This document shows positions 22,118-33,845 of a DNA stretch of 64,000 nt, piece after piece. Made by a program: the position numbers and the translations under genes. The notes under the pieces were generated by a model, which saw only the letters and a list, made by a program, of their open reading frames with translations, had not been told where the DNA came from and made no database searches. Within the stretch, counting starts at the first letter, position 1. Each line of letters starts with the position of its first letter. Origin of the DNA: Strigamia acuminata (taxonomy: Eukaryota; Arthropoda; Chilopoda; Geophilomorpha; Linotaeniidae). The stretch is from NCBI GenBank assembly GCA_949358305.1, contig OX442319.1, forward strand, positions 8,432,001-8,496,000, written 5' to 3'.

Positions 22118-25100
22118 CAGCCGCGGAAATTAAAAAGAAGAAATATCTCACTGGACCCGCAGGTCATGCCTTGGCAGAAGCACAGATCAAAGATCGCATG
22201 CAGACCATTCCGAAGAAGGAAGAAACAGTGACGCTGACAAGTATGCAAGTGAGAACGAAGCCGGAGGTCGACATAGATTGGACGGACCTCCCGTTCAATC
22301 TGGAGGTTGAGCCCCAAACATTACGCGTTTTTCACTGCAATGTCACGAAAACACATTGCGAAACTCTGTGTATGCTGCCAGTGGAGATCGAAAACCAAAA
22401 ATTGTTCGGTCTGCTGGATTCAGGAGCAGATCGTTCATTCATATCCGAAGATATAGTAAAGGACTTGGATATTGAAAAAAAGGTGGCACAAGTGAACGCG
22501 AACGTAGAATTGCTCACCGCCAACGGCTACGTCAAGCCGAGGGGCGTAGTTCGCATCATGATCGACTGGAAGGGGGGGAACCTGTCCCACCCCTTCATAG
22601 TCTTGCCATCCCACGACAAAGTATTCCTCTTAGGGATGGATATCATGGCAAAACTGAAAATTCAGCCAAACCCGATAACCCGTTCATGGAACTGGATAAG
22701 TCCCGAGGGAGAACGGCCAGTCCCCGTAGTTCCCCAAAAATTACTGGACGAAGCCAAGGACAAAGAGGAATACGGAAGAGGATTGCGAAAATTCGTCCAA
22801 GATTACGATTTCGCAGCCTTCACTCTGGAATTACAGAGGAGTAACGTCGTGGACACACTGGTCGAGGAGGCAGCACTGCGTGTTAACGAGGCATCGCTAC
22901 TAAGGCGAGTGCTTCGAAAACATGAAAGAATTCTGACCAAGACACCTGGTCGAACGACGGAAGCAACCCACGAAATAGTCTTAACCACAGACAAGCCGAT
23001 TCGAGTGCCTTACAAGGGGATGAACCCCCAGAAAAGAGACATTGTGACGCAGATGTGCCAAGACATGCTCGACAAGGGCATAGTAACTCAAGCGCTGGGC
23101 GAATACGCGATGCGGATCGTCCTGGTAATGCGTCCAGGCTCGGAGCCTCGACTATGCATTGATTATCGCCCCCTGAATGCGATAACAGTTATAGACCCGA
23201 TTCAGATGCCGTCTATAGACTCGATCCTCCGGGAACTGAGCCCGTTCAAGTGGGTAACCACGATGGATCTGTCAAAGGGGTATTGGCAAGTGGAGCTAAA
23301 ACCAGAAGACAAACTAAAAACGGCTTTCTACTCCCCGATAGGAAGATTAATGTTCAACGTGATGCCGTTCGGGCTTGTAAACGCCCCGAGCACGTTCCAG
23401 AAATTGATCGAAAGCGTGTTGGGAGATATGCTTCACGACTTCGTGTGGGCGTATCTCGACGACATAATAATAACGTCGGACACATTCGAAGAGCATATAG
23501 ACCACATCGACAGAGTGGTCTCTCGCCTAGCCAAGGCGGGACTCCACATCCATCCAGGGAAGAGCAAGTTTTGCAGAAAAGAGCTTGCCTTCCTAGGATA
23601 TCGAATAGGAGTCGAGGGAATCGCGATTGACCCCGAAAAGGTCAAAGCAATAAACGGATTCCCCGCCCCCGAAGATATAAAAGGTGTCCAAAGATTCATG
23701 GGCATGGTCAATTTCTTCGGCCGACTACTCTCTGGTCTGGCTGAGGTGGCCGCGCCTATAACGGATCTCTTACGAACGGATAAAGAGTTTGAGTGGACGG
23801 TCCAGTGCGAGGCCGCATTTAGCACTATCAAGCAAATGCTGGCTGACGTCGAAAAGATGCCATTGCCGGACCTAAACCGACCGTTCGTGTTGCACACCGA
23901 CGCGAGTAAAATCGGACTGGGTGCAGCCCTTCTGCAGACCCACGTGTACAACGGAATCTCGCAAGAAGTACCCTGTATGTTTATAAGCAGGAAAATACAG
24001 GGCGCGGAGAAAAATTACACGGCAACGGAACTAGAATGCCTAGCCGTAATTTGGGCAGTTCGAAAATTTCGCGACTATCTGGAGTACACGAACTTCGAGG
24101 TTCAGACAGATCACCAGGCACTAAGCTGGTTGATGAAGCTCAAGGAACCTTCCGGCCGACTCGCAAGATGGCAACTGGAGTTAATGGCGTGCGATATAAC
24201 AATTACGTACCGCCCCGGGAAGTACAATCATGTGGCCGACGCCCTCTCAAGAGCCCCAGCCTCTGACCCCCAGGGACCAGACGACGACGGCGAGGACGAC
24301 ACCCACCTCTTGTACTGCCCAACTCCACGCAGAATATGGCGCTTACGAAAAGCAAACGAACTGCCGGTGATGGAGCCCGAAGATAGAACGTTTTGTGGTT
24401 TTTGGACTCGAACGTACCAGCCAGCTGGGACGAGCGATTCAACGTCCGCAATTCAACCTCCGCCCCCCGGAGAAACCCACAAAACACTACTACGCGCCTT
24501 CACAGCAAAAATTGAAGAAAAAACGCAATATGCTCCACCCACGAGACGTGAGTTCGTCGAACACCAGGCAGCAGACACAAAATGTCAAATTATAACACAA
24601 TATTTGCTGAACGGCGAATTTCCGGAAGGGATGACAAACCCACACCGCCGGAAACAGTTCGTCAAAGAAGCAACAAGCTACCTCATAGATGATGAACTCC
24701 TGGTAAAATACCACCCGACATTTCAAGATGACCTCAGTGGAGCGGGAAACTCGGTGAAAGTGGTCGTACCGGCATCACTGCACAACCGACTGTTGTGGCT
24801 GATGCACGGACACCCGCTCGCCAGCCATTCCGGCATAGCGAGAACCCTTTATCGAGTAAAGCAACTTTTCTTCTGGCCGGGCGCGCGGCAAAAGATAACG
24901 AAATTTATCCGACACTGCCCCCGGTGCCAAGCATGCAGACCGCGAGATAAAGTAGCCAGAAACGCCATGTCTCTCGGACCCTACGCACCGTTTGACTGCT
25001 TAAGCATAGACTTGATGGGCCCCAAGCCCACAACGGGAAACAAGAACATGTATATTCTCGTAATTATGGACGTGGCCACCCGATGGCCGGAGCTGTACGC

Positions 25101-26202
25101 CCTCGCGAAGCCCTCGGCTGAAAACATAGTCGAGTGCCTTTACGACGTGGCAATGCGATTTGGGTTTCCCAGAAAACTCATTTCGGATAACGGCCCCCAA
25201 TTCCGATCAAGAATATATAAGGACTTCTGTAGGAAATTTAAAATGGATGCATCGAACACCTCCACATATAATCCTCAGACAAACCCAGTCGAGAGATTAA
25301 ATAAAGATATAAAATATGCGCTGACAGTATTCACCGACATTCACAATCGATGGGACGAATACCTGCGAGAAATCGCTTTCAGCATTCGCTCAACCGTGTC
25401 AAGAACACGCGAATTCTCACCGGCGTACCTCAACTTCGCCCGCGAATTAAGGATGCCATGGGACCCACGCGTTGCCGAAGCTGTTAACGTATTAGACCCA
25501 TCGAGCCCACACGAGTACGTGTGCCGGTTGGAACAGACTATATCCGACACATACCAGCATATGATGGCGCATATTTTCAACATGAGAGAAAGAATCGCAG
25601 ATAAAGAAGGCGATCTCGCTTTCGCGAACTTTAAAGTGAATGATCTAGTGTGGAAGGAGGCACACACGTTGTCCAATGCAGCGAGGGGCATCGCCGCAGG
25701 TTTAGCCGACAAGAGGGACGGTCCCTATGTAATTGTGGCCGAACACGGCGGCAACGCATACCAACTACGCCGCTTAGAGGACAACAAAAATTTTCAGTCG
25801 ATACATGGCCGAGATTTAAGGCCATATCTGCCAGAGTTTCCCCAAGAAATCTGGCTGGAAGGTCAGACACACAGCGGCCAAGGGGGCACCGTGGTCGACA
25901 CGTTCCAAAAAACAAATGAAGCTGAAAATATAGCGGAGGACGAGGATGAATTCTTCGACGCCGAATCTCCGGCCGACGAGGCTCCAGCACAGCCGGAGCA
26001 GGCAATTTCGGAGAGGGAGGAAGCAGAAGAATGTACTTCTGAAATGGAAAATAAAAAAATTAATAATGAGAAAAATGCCAACACATCGGAGATGAACGAG
26101 CAAGTAGAGTCACGATCTACGAGCACGTCGAAAATCAACCTTCGACCACGACGAAGCAATAATCCGTTCATTCGGGACGGCAAAGTCGTGGGGAAGAACT
26201 AA
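22073..26202 (+). CDS. pol: Pol polyprotein (protease, RT, RNase H, integrase) of the LTR retrotransposon
   Basis: About 1376 codons after the -1 shift; it has no suitable ATG of its own near the start. The aspartic protease motif LLDSGADRSFIS is at about 22411. RT includes FGLVNAPSTFQK and YLDD (23452-23463). RNase H begins near LHTDASKIGLGAALLQ (about 23890). The integrase zinc module (HGHPLASHSGI ... CPRCQAC) is at about 24800-24940, and the catalytic triad sits in SIDLMG, SDNGPQF and NPVERLNKD (about 25005-25300). A GPY/F-type module follows (DGPYVIV, about 25720). The C-terminal 150 residues are acidic. Domain order is Ty3/Gypsy. All catalytic residues are present, so the enzyme may be active. 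Confidence 0.94.
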
Positions 26203-26583
26203 AAATAAAAGAAAATGTGATAACATGGAGCGGAGGCCTTGTAAAATAAAAAGATTTACTTACGAGAGCTGCTGCACATGTTGAAACGCGAAAATTTGGC
26301 TAAGTCCAAACTTCGCAACGAATTGTCGCAGTCACCACTAACAGACGAGAAGTTATGACGTATCGGGCGACCACGTGACAACGAAACCACGCGGTCGACC
26401 CCGTAGCGTCATTGCCAGCACGGCGGATCTCGCAAAATACGAGACGCGTTCGAGACCCACAATTCTCAGCGTCGATAGGCCCAGTTTCCGACTGTTTTTA
26501 ACACGACGAGACGTGTTTTTTGCTTCTCCCCAAAGAGAAAGACAAAGACCTCTCAAACAAAACTTCATTTTTCCTAAATTGAA

Positions 26584-29500
26584 ATGGCCGATCGACGCAA
26601 CCCACGATTAGAGCCGAGCGCATCGTCGAGAGACGAGAGCGACGGCCTAATCGTAAACGCCGAAGACGATGAGAATTGGGACGAACAACCGCCGTTGCAG
26701 GTAAATTAGTGTGATTTCCCCAGAGAAATCACATAATTCTTTGAATCTGTTGCATCCAACCCAGATTGGAGCGTGACTTGTGACTGATATATTTCTTTCT
26801 GTTTTATTATTGATTTAAGGCTGGCTAAAAACCCGAGAGTGGACCCAGATTCACCTCGGAGTCAAGGCCGCCAAAAAACTAGAACAAAGGAAGTGTTCGC
26901 GGAATGGCGTCGTGGCAAACCAAAACCAAAACTAAAGGTTTTCTTTCTTTTAAAATTAAACATCGTAATAAATTAAAATACGATTAGAGTTAAAATAAAA
27001 AGTTTAACGTAAAATTAAGAATTTAACGATCGGTTTTGCCTGCGACCCCTTCCTAAAAAGCGGATCACCTGAGTTCAAAGGTAGTGTTGGATCAGCGCTA
27101 CGACGGCGGAGATCATCGCAGAACTGCGAAACAAGAAAATAAGACCGACGGCCGCAACAAAAGAAAGGAGTTGCTGCCACCGTCGATCTTGAGCATATTT
27201 CTGATCCCCATCGTTAAACTGGGATTTATTATATTAATCTTGTGATCTAAAATTATTCAGGTCGACCCGCTAGAATCGTGGGACGCCCTGCCTTCAACGG
27301 TGTCAACCGCCAACAACATCTTTCGCGGAGCCCTGCCGATTTACCTGCGGCAGGCCTATCCTGCAGAGACCAGCGCCTGGAAAATCCGATTGATGTATTC
27401 CAGGACCCTCGAGGAAAAATTCGAGCGATCGAAAACGCTGGTCGAGTGCATGACGAAGGAGATGAGGGAGCGAGTGGGGCCGCGGATCCCACCCGATGCG
27501 GATCCGCCGAGCCCCGTTTACTCCGGGTACCTGGAAGAGGCTTACCCAGGCACGGTGGCCGAGCTGCACACCTCCCACAGGTGGAGCGAGGCCCCGACCT
27601 TGGCAGCCCGCCAGAAAATAGTGGACGACGAGATCGAACGCTTAAAGCGCACCGAGACTCACGGAGTAACCCGAGTTCTCGAGAGAAACGGTTTCTCCCC
27701 CGAAGAAATCCGTAGATGGCTTCGCGACATCGAAGAAGACCATTTGACACCCAGATGGATACCACCGGCGAATTTTACGGCCACGCAGTCTGAAATGTGG
27801 CAGTTATACCACGCTGGTATCCTGGGAAGTCGCCGCCATCACAGAAGATCGAAGCGTCCGGCGGAGTCCGCCCCACGCGGACCCGCACGAAGAAGACAGG
27901 CCGTCTCCCCAACAGAGGCCGGCCCGTCAACGAGTCGCGACTACCGCAGCCGCTCGAGCAGCTCCAGTTCCCGAACTCGAGTTGTCGTGCGCTCGGAGTG
28001 TCGCCGAGTAGTAACGCTCGAGCCTGCCTCGCCAGACGACGCGCGGGCTGAGCGAACGGTCGAATCTTCCGCCCACTGGGCTGCGAGGACCGAGACACAC
28101 CAAGATCGAGGAAAGAAAAGATCCTCGTTGTTTATGGCGATTACCACACAGTCGTCAGATCAATCCTCGTCGCGACGAACCGTCTCAACACACCAGAGAC
28201 CGGATTCCCCGACGGACGTCCCCCAGAGGACGGTCCAACGAAGATCCGTCGCAGCCAACACCCGGAGGAATCGGAAGCGTAAAGTACGACAGAAGATGCG
28301 TGCGCAGTCTCTGATCGCGAAAGGATTGGAGAAAGAGCGAGAGATGGCCGCCGCAAAAAGGTCCGAACCCCGAAGTCTCGGATCCGCGGCTGGGCCGTCC
28401 AGGCTCCAGGCAGAGATTGATTTGGGAGAATTGACGGAAGAACAAATATCCCAAGAAGAGTCGGACAAGGATGGACCGGTCACGAAGCAAGATCTGGCCA
28501 TGGCATTGAAGAACGCCTTCCGAGGATACGCGGCCAACCGGCCGTCGGGCTCAACACCGGCTGTGCCCACCGCGCTTGTGCCCCCACAGGTGCAATCGCG
28601 ATGGCCGCCACTCCTCGAGGGTACAAACCCAGCAGTGACCACGTGGACCCCTCCCCGGATGATTCCGGTGGGAGATCCAACTCCCAAACGGGTCAGATAC
28701 GACGACCTACCGGGGTTGAGCCGTCCACCGTCACCCCCAACGCCGCGAGCGTATCGGCCCTATCGTAACGCCGAGTGGTATGCACAGCGAGAGATGGACG
28801 CCCGATGCCGGCGTGAAGCGGCCTATCCCCCACTCAGCGAGCTGCAGGAATATCTGGCCGAATACGAGAACCCCGCGATTGCCGAGTTGGCCATACGACA
28901 GGCCGACGCCGCCCAAACTCACCACATCAATTGGGCGATCGAACAGATGCGGACGCTGTCACAACAATTCAGTGACAATCCGGACCGCGCTCACCCCTGC
29001 CATCGGAGCAGTTTGAATTTGGCTGTGACGAACGTACTGGCCCAGCTGCTATCCCTGGGCGTCTTCTTGGACAGTCGGCAAGCTATGGCGGCCTGGACAA
29101 TCGTCGACCGTGAGGGAGTTCACCTTCCTCGGGCGTTGTACCAGGTATGGGCCGGATGGACTCCTGAGCCCGCCTCGCTGCGCTTCGACCTGGCCAGAAA
29201 TACGGAAAACCCAGGCCTACAGTTTTCAAAGATGCGTTCGTTAGCATTCCGCTACCGGAACCCCGGAGTCCACCCTTCCTTGTTGCGAACAATTCGGGAG
29301 GTTCCGGAGATACCAGGAACGGCAGCGAGCCTCCCACAGGCCATCGAGACCGCCCCCCCAGAGGCGGCGGTCCAACCATACATACCGACCCCAAAGCCGG
29401 TATTCCCGAAGGAGAAGCGGCGCGCGAATCGACCCATATTGATTCCGAAGCGTTCCAAGCGAGGACCCCGAACTCCTCCGCTGCCCTCTCCTTCACCCCC

Positions 29501-30047
29501 AGCGGCAGAGCTGGCCGCTCTCTCTGCAGAGCCGGCTACGCCACCGTTGGAGAGCCCAATGGAGATTCCGCTTCCACCATCGCCTCCGCCGCCCCCAGCA
29601 GCGCAGCTTTATTTGAGGCTGGGAGTGGAATACCCCTTCCTTCAGATGTCGGAGTTCACGCGACAACGCATCATTGACTCCGACGATCACGGCGAATCAA
29701 TCCTCAAATGGCTAAACAGAGAAGCCCGATCCACCATGGACGCCGTCTTCCATCGCCGTATCCTACGGGCCCACAGGAAACCCGGATCGAGCGCCGAGTC
29801 GCGAAGGATCCGACTCGTCCCCGATCGATTCCCCGCGTCTACCCGGATTTGGATCCATGAGCGTACGGGGTTGGTTGGCGAGCCAGCCGGCAGTCACCCG
29901 CAGTACTTCATCAACGAGCGACAAAATCCTGCGGATCTGACAACCTCTCTGCCCCCGGATTTACCACCGCCGCCACCGGCAGTGCCACCCGTGATCCTCC
30001 GCCCATGCAGAGGAGTGCTGCCGGCTCTTCGCAGAGGAGAGCGATGA
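26584..30047 (+). CDS. Third ORF of the LTR retrotransposon, probably from a spliced RNA
   Basis: The large frame is open from 27246 to 30047 but has no early ATG. It is preceded by a good acceptor (TGATCTAA branch-like, then ATTATTCAG ending at 27260). Upstream, 26584-26700 is a 39-codon leader exon, ATG in GAAATGG context, ending in CAG followed by donor GTAAAT at 26701. Both sides are phase 0, so joining gives about 967 residues. The protein is rich in Arg, Ser and Pro, with a basic central part (RRNRKRKVRQK) and a proline-rich part (PPSPPPPPAA). There is no signal peptide, hydrophobic segment or cysteine pattern, so it does not look like an envelope protein although it occupies that place. 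Function unknown. Confidence 0.75.
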
Positions 30048-30082
30048 GAAAATTGAGATCGCTCCGATCCGAGATCGAAGCT

Positions 30083-30094
30083 GGAGGAGGGACG
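30083..30094 (+). promoter_or_regulatory. Polypurine tract
   Basis: GGAGGAGGGACG directly precedes the 3' LTR; expected start point of plus-strand DNA synthesis. Confidence 0.7.
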
Positions 30095-30914
30095 TGTGGT
30101 GACCCAGTTGGATAAGTGTCCCCCCAGGGCGGATACTTGTCCTATGAGTCACTATGATTAAAGAGTCGTTCCCCCCCGAGTTGGCTCCACCTCCCCATGG
30201 CAGGTGTGTGCCCCGAGGGGGAGGAAGCGGCTGGTGGTCAGCCCCCATTGGTTGATCGCCGGCCCTTCACCCCACTGCATAAAAGGCTGTGTTTCCCGCC
30301 TAAAGACAGAACTTACACAAACGACACCAAGAACACAGCAACTACCTCACCGTCAGGCCAACTTCAACTACAAGTTAGGATTGATCGAGGATCGCTGAGT
30401 AAAGTGCAAACTGTAACTCTCACGAAGTCACTTGCGAGCTATTCCTGCGAAAGCACGAGAATAGCCCTTGTGAAATCACCCAGAATAATCGCCCAGACGA
30501 TTATTCGCCGAAGTAAGTGTCCGAGTGCTTTGTAGGGAACCCCAAAGTTCCTAGACGAGGCCTCTGCGACGCTAAACAAACCCTAGACAACAGGCACGGA
30601 TAGAAGACTCGAAAGAGCATTCCACCGCGTCCGTGAAGACGAATCCGTGACGAATTAACGACAACTCGAGACGCCGCCTTTGTTCCGCCGACCACGCGGA
30701 ATCGACGACGCCATCTTGAGAAATCCTTTGTTCGACGCTGACCACGTCGACTCTAGAATTATTACTGAGTGTATTTTAAAGGCATAAAGCCTGGTGAATA
30801 AATTACCTGTTTATTTACATACATTTGGTATTCATTTGGGTATTTACATAATTGATCACAGGTAAAGTATTACACGTTAGCGCTATTTAAACCTATACCA
30901 AGTAGGACGCGACA
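30095..30914 (+). repeat. 3' LTR
   Basis: 820 bp, offset 12050 from the 5' LTR, with one base difference noticed (30898). Followed by AACT, the target duplication. Confidence 0.95.
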
Positions 30915-33845
30915 AACTTTAAGAAGGTATTTAAAGTCGAAATACATTCGAATTCATTCATCGCCTGTCTTGAATAAATAGATTTGAGAAGTAGTTTGTT
31001 TTATTACTTGTAAACGTTTGTAATTCTTAATTTAAGCAACCGATCGCATCCTTGTGCATTTATTAAACACAGTAAATCAGAGGTCGCTATAGTTGAAGCA
31101 GGCTAGGCTATGGTTCATTTTGCAACCACTCTAGAGATTACTCAACGAGCACAAGAGTCCAACCCCAACGTATTAATGTTCTAGAATTAGTCAGCTTTTT
31201 ACTTTCTCGGGAATTTTATAATGTTGGAAATTACATGATTCAAACAATGATCCAAACCAGCGTTTCCCAAACGGTGAGGCCGCGCCTCACTGGTGGGGCG
31301 CGAGCTGATTATTGGTGGGATGCACCCATTACACACGGCTAAATAAGACAAGCTTTATTTGCAAACTTTTGTAAATTTTTTTGCAAAATTCTATAAAATT
31401 ATGTATAAAACTATACAAAGTTTTATGCAAAATTCTATAAAAATTAATTTTTTTCTTTAGTAGTTTATTTTAAAAATATTCAATGCACTCACTGATAGAT
31501 GGAAGTGGGACGCAGAAGTAGGGCGAGATGCTAAAAAGTTTGGGAACCCCTGATCCAAACAATGCAGCGTTACAACAGGAGTAAATGATTACAAGTGATT
31601 TTATTCAGAAATTACACAGGTTCAAATACTACACTATTCAGCACTGATTGGCTGCTTAAATTAACCTTTACTGTACGCATCAACAATGCCTGTGATACGT
31701 CCAGGCGCCGTCTTGCGACGTATTGGCGATCAAATGACACTAACATGTAATGCACAAATCATGTGAAAATAAACAATACTTCAGCCATAGTCACAATCAA
31801 TAATTCAGATACTCCACGTTCACTGGAAGTCTAAGCAGTAGCTGAGGATCTTTGGTCCTATCTAGTGAAAAAGAATCCAACTATTATTGGATGAGGGTCA
31901 AGGAATTCCCATCAGGCCACAGCACAAAATATAACATTTCCATGATGGGTCCCAATTATCTGCTTTTTCCTTATTACACAGTCTTGAAGCTTATTTTGTA
32001 ATGTAATATTCCACACTAACAGGCATTTCTATGTTACAAATTATATTTTTTGCTGTATTTTTATTTTTAATTATTTATATGCCGTTTAGACACCAAAGTT
32101 GTAGAGCGATAATTGCTTCATCAGCTCCTTTACATTACAGGGGCCTACAGCAACTCAAAACCATCTTCCTTAGAAAGGAATCATCAGAGTCAAAGTATCA
32201 ATGAGCTTAAATGGTAAACCAAAGGCTAAGGAATTTAGATCTTTTCAATGATCAGTCTCTCCTACCAAGGATCAAAATCATCAATTTAACTTTGCATTCA
32301 GATGCTTTCCTGCTAGGATAGGATGCAGTTTTCAGTTTGGTTAACCATGGAGATAGTTGGATAGGAAAAGGAATAATTTCTCTTGTAAATATAAAGTTCC
32401 TAAATTTTACATCGATCTTACTTGTTAGCCTAAATATTGATATAGTCTCTAGGCGTATTTGTAACATGCATTTGTAAGGATCTGTGGCTACGCTACGGTT
32501 GAAGCAGTGGTTCATTTTGCGAGCACAGAATCCAACTCCAATGTTCTAGAATTTGTCAGCCTGAGCAACTTAATCAATCTCCTTTTCCTAGGGAATTTTC
32601 TAATGCCACAAACAAAGCAGCAATTCAATTGTTCTTACATTAATTTTCATAGCAGACAGCATTGAAATATTATCGGCACATTTGGCAAATGCTGAATTCA
32701 TTTAATGGAATGCAGTCTTACAGTATCTCAAACAGCAAATATGAAATTTCAATTTAAAAAAATAAACCTTAAACAATAAATATTGAAGAAAATCTAAAAA
32801 GGCATTTAAAACAAAGGAACATTTTGAAATTTTGAAAACGATAACCGCCATTTGCAATTTCAGCCAAACAATGACCGCCACTCCACTAACGACGACACAA
32901 AACAAAACGAAAATAAAGAATTTCACACACACGTAAATAAAATTCTTATTCTCGTGTTGAAAACCATGTAAGCATTCATATCAACAAACTGAATTTTGAT
33001 GGTAAAGCCCTTTCCACCGAAAATGACAAAAGTCGGCCATTTTCGACTCAAAAAAATTACTCATACTGCGTGAGAGAAATTAAACGACGAGATACAAACC
33101 GGTGGAATTGAATAGTGGACAAAAGTTCTACCTTTCGAGTGAAAAACATGACTATAACAACCAGGGTTTTGAAATGAACGGAACACCGCAACGCACGCAC
33201 GGCCAAACAACAGCATCAGAAATCGTCCACGTTGTGACAAAGACAAAAACACGTGACCACTAGCACGTGACCATTAGCAAAGCGAATCGAGCGCTCCCAG
33301 CGGTGCACGACTAAAAGTGTGAAAATATTTGAAATGTATTTTTAATAAATGCATTTTTATTGTCTATGATGAAGTAACGAAGAAAACGTAATAAAGGTAG
33401 ATACAAATGTTATTTCAATGAACAAAACTGCACAATTCTGACGTTAGAATGCATCCATCTGGATGATTGACATGAAACCAACAAGGTCTTCGTTTGATAA
33501 CTTTCTGTGGAACCAGTTTCTGTTTTTTATTAGGTGGTCTAATTGAAGACCGTGTGTAGTTTCGTATAGATACGCAGCCACTTAACACTGGAAGTAATAA
33601 TAATACAAATTATAAGTGGCCTATTTTTAATTTTTTACTTTTTGAAAAGATTTGGAATTTTTTTGGTTTACCCTGAAAAACGTGGCTGTGATTCCTAATT
33701 AAAGTCTGCAGTCCTCCGCATTGGGATTTCAGTTCAAATAATTTACTTTTCCCTAATAATGAGGCTAAATCCAATATACTTCGCTTTCCTATGTTTAAAA
33801 GCAAGAAAATCAAAAAAAATTAAAACATAAATGTATTTCTTCGAT
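30915..33845. repeat. Segmental duplication, copy B
   Basis: Continues copy B after the LTR element; collinear with 6775-9655. Carries module G, a hAT-like insertion, module H and the well-conserved last 1.2 kb, which includes the authentic TRMT44 terminal exon. A coding-like stretch at about 31800-31905 (AEDLWSYLVKKNPTIIG) has decayed counterparts at 7090-7195 and 8300-8355. Confidence 0.8.
31258..31552. mobile_element. hAT-like non-autonomous element, 295 bp
   Basis: Ends CAGCGTTTCCCAAAC and (complement) CAGGGGTTCCCAAAC are typical hAT termini. A perfect 8-bp duplication ATCCAAAC lies at 31250-31257 and 31553-31560. No transposase. Confidence 0.92.

Larger units (their letters stand above)
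18045..30914 (+). mobile_element. Full-length Ty3/Gypsy-type LTR retrotransposon, 12.87 kb
   Basis: Two 820-bp LTRs start TGTGGTGACCC and end GGACGCGACA and differ at one position seen (18848 G, 30898 C). The 4-bp duplication AACT flanks the element (18041-18044 and 30915-30918); copy A at about 6767-6790 shows the empty site. Inside are primer site, gag, pol in the -1 frame with protease-RT-RNase H-integrase order (diagnostic of Metaviridae/Ty3-Gypsy), a third long ORF with its own spliced leader exon, and a polypurine tract. No frame-breaking mutation was seen in the three ORFs. It is more GC-rich than the host DNA. Near-identical LTRs mean a very recent insertion. Confidence 0.95.

Noticed and set aside
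26820-26939. An extra internal exon for the third retrotransposon ORF
   Set aside because: The open frame there would need a phase-2 upstream donor, which the leader exon lacks; the direct 26700 to 27261 join is in phase.
33061-33252. Minus-strand frame shared with 8728-9009 as a host gene
   Set aside because: The frame is disrupted in one of the two copies and has no start, domain or splice support.
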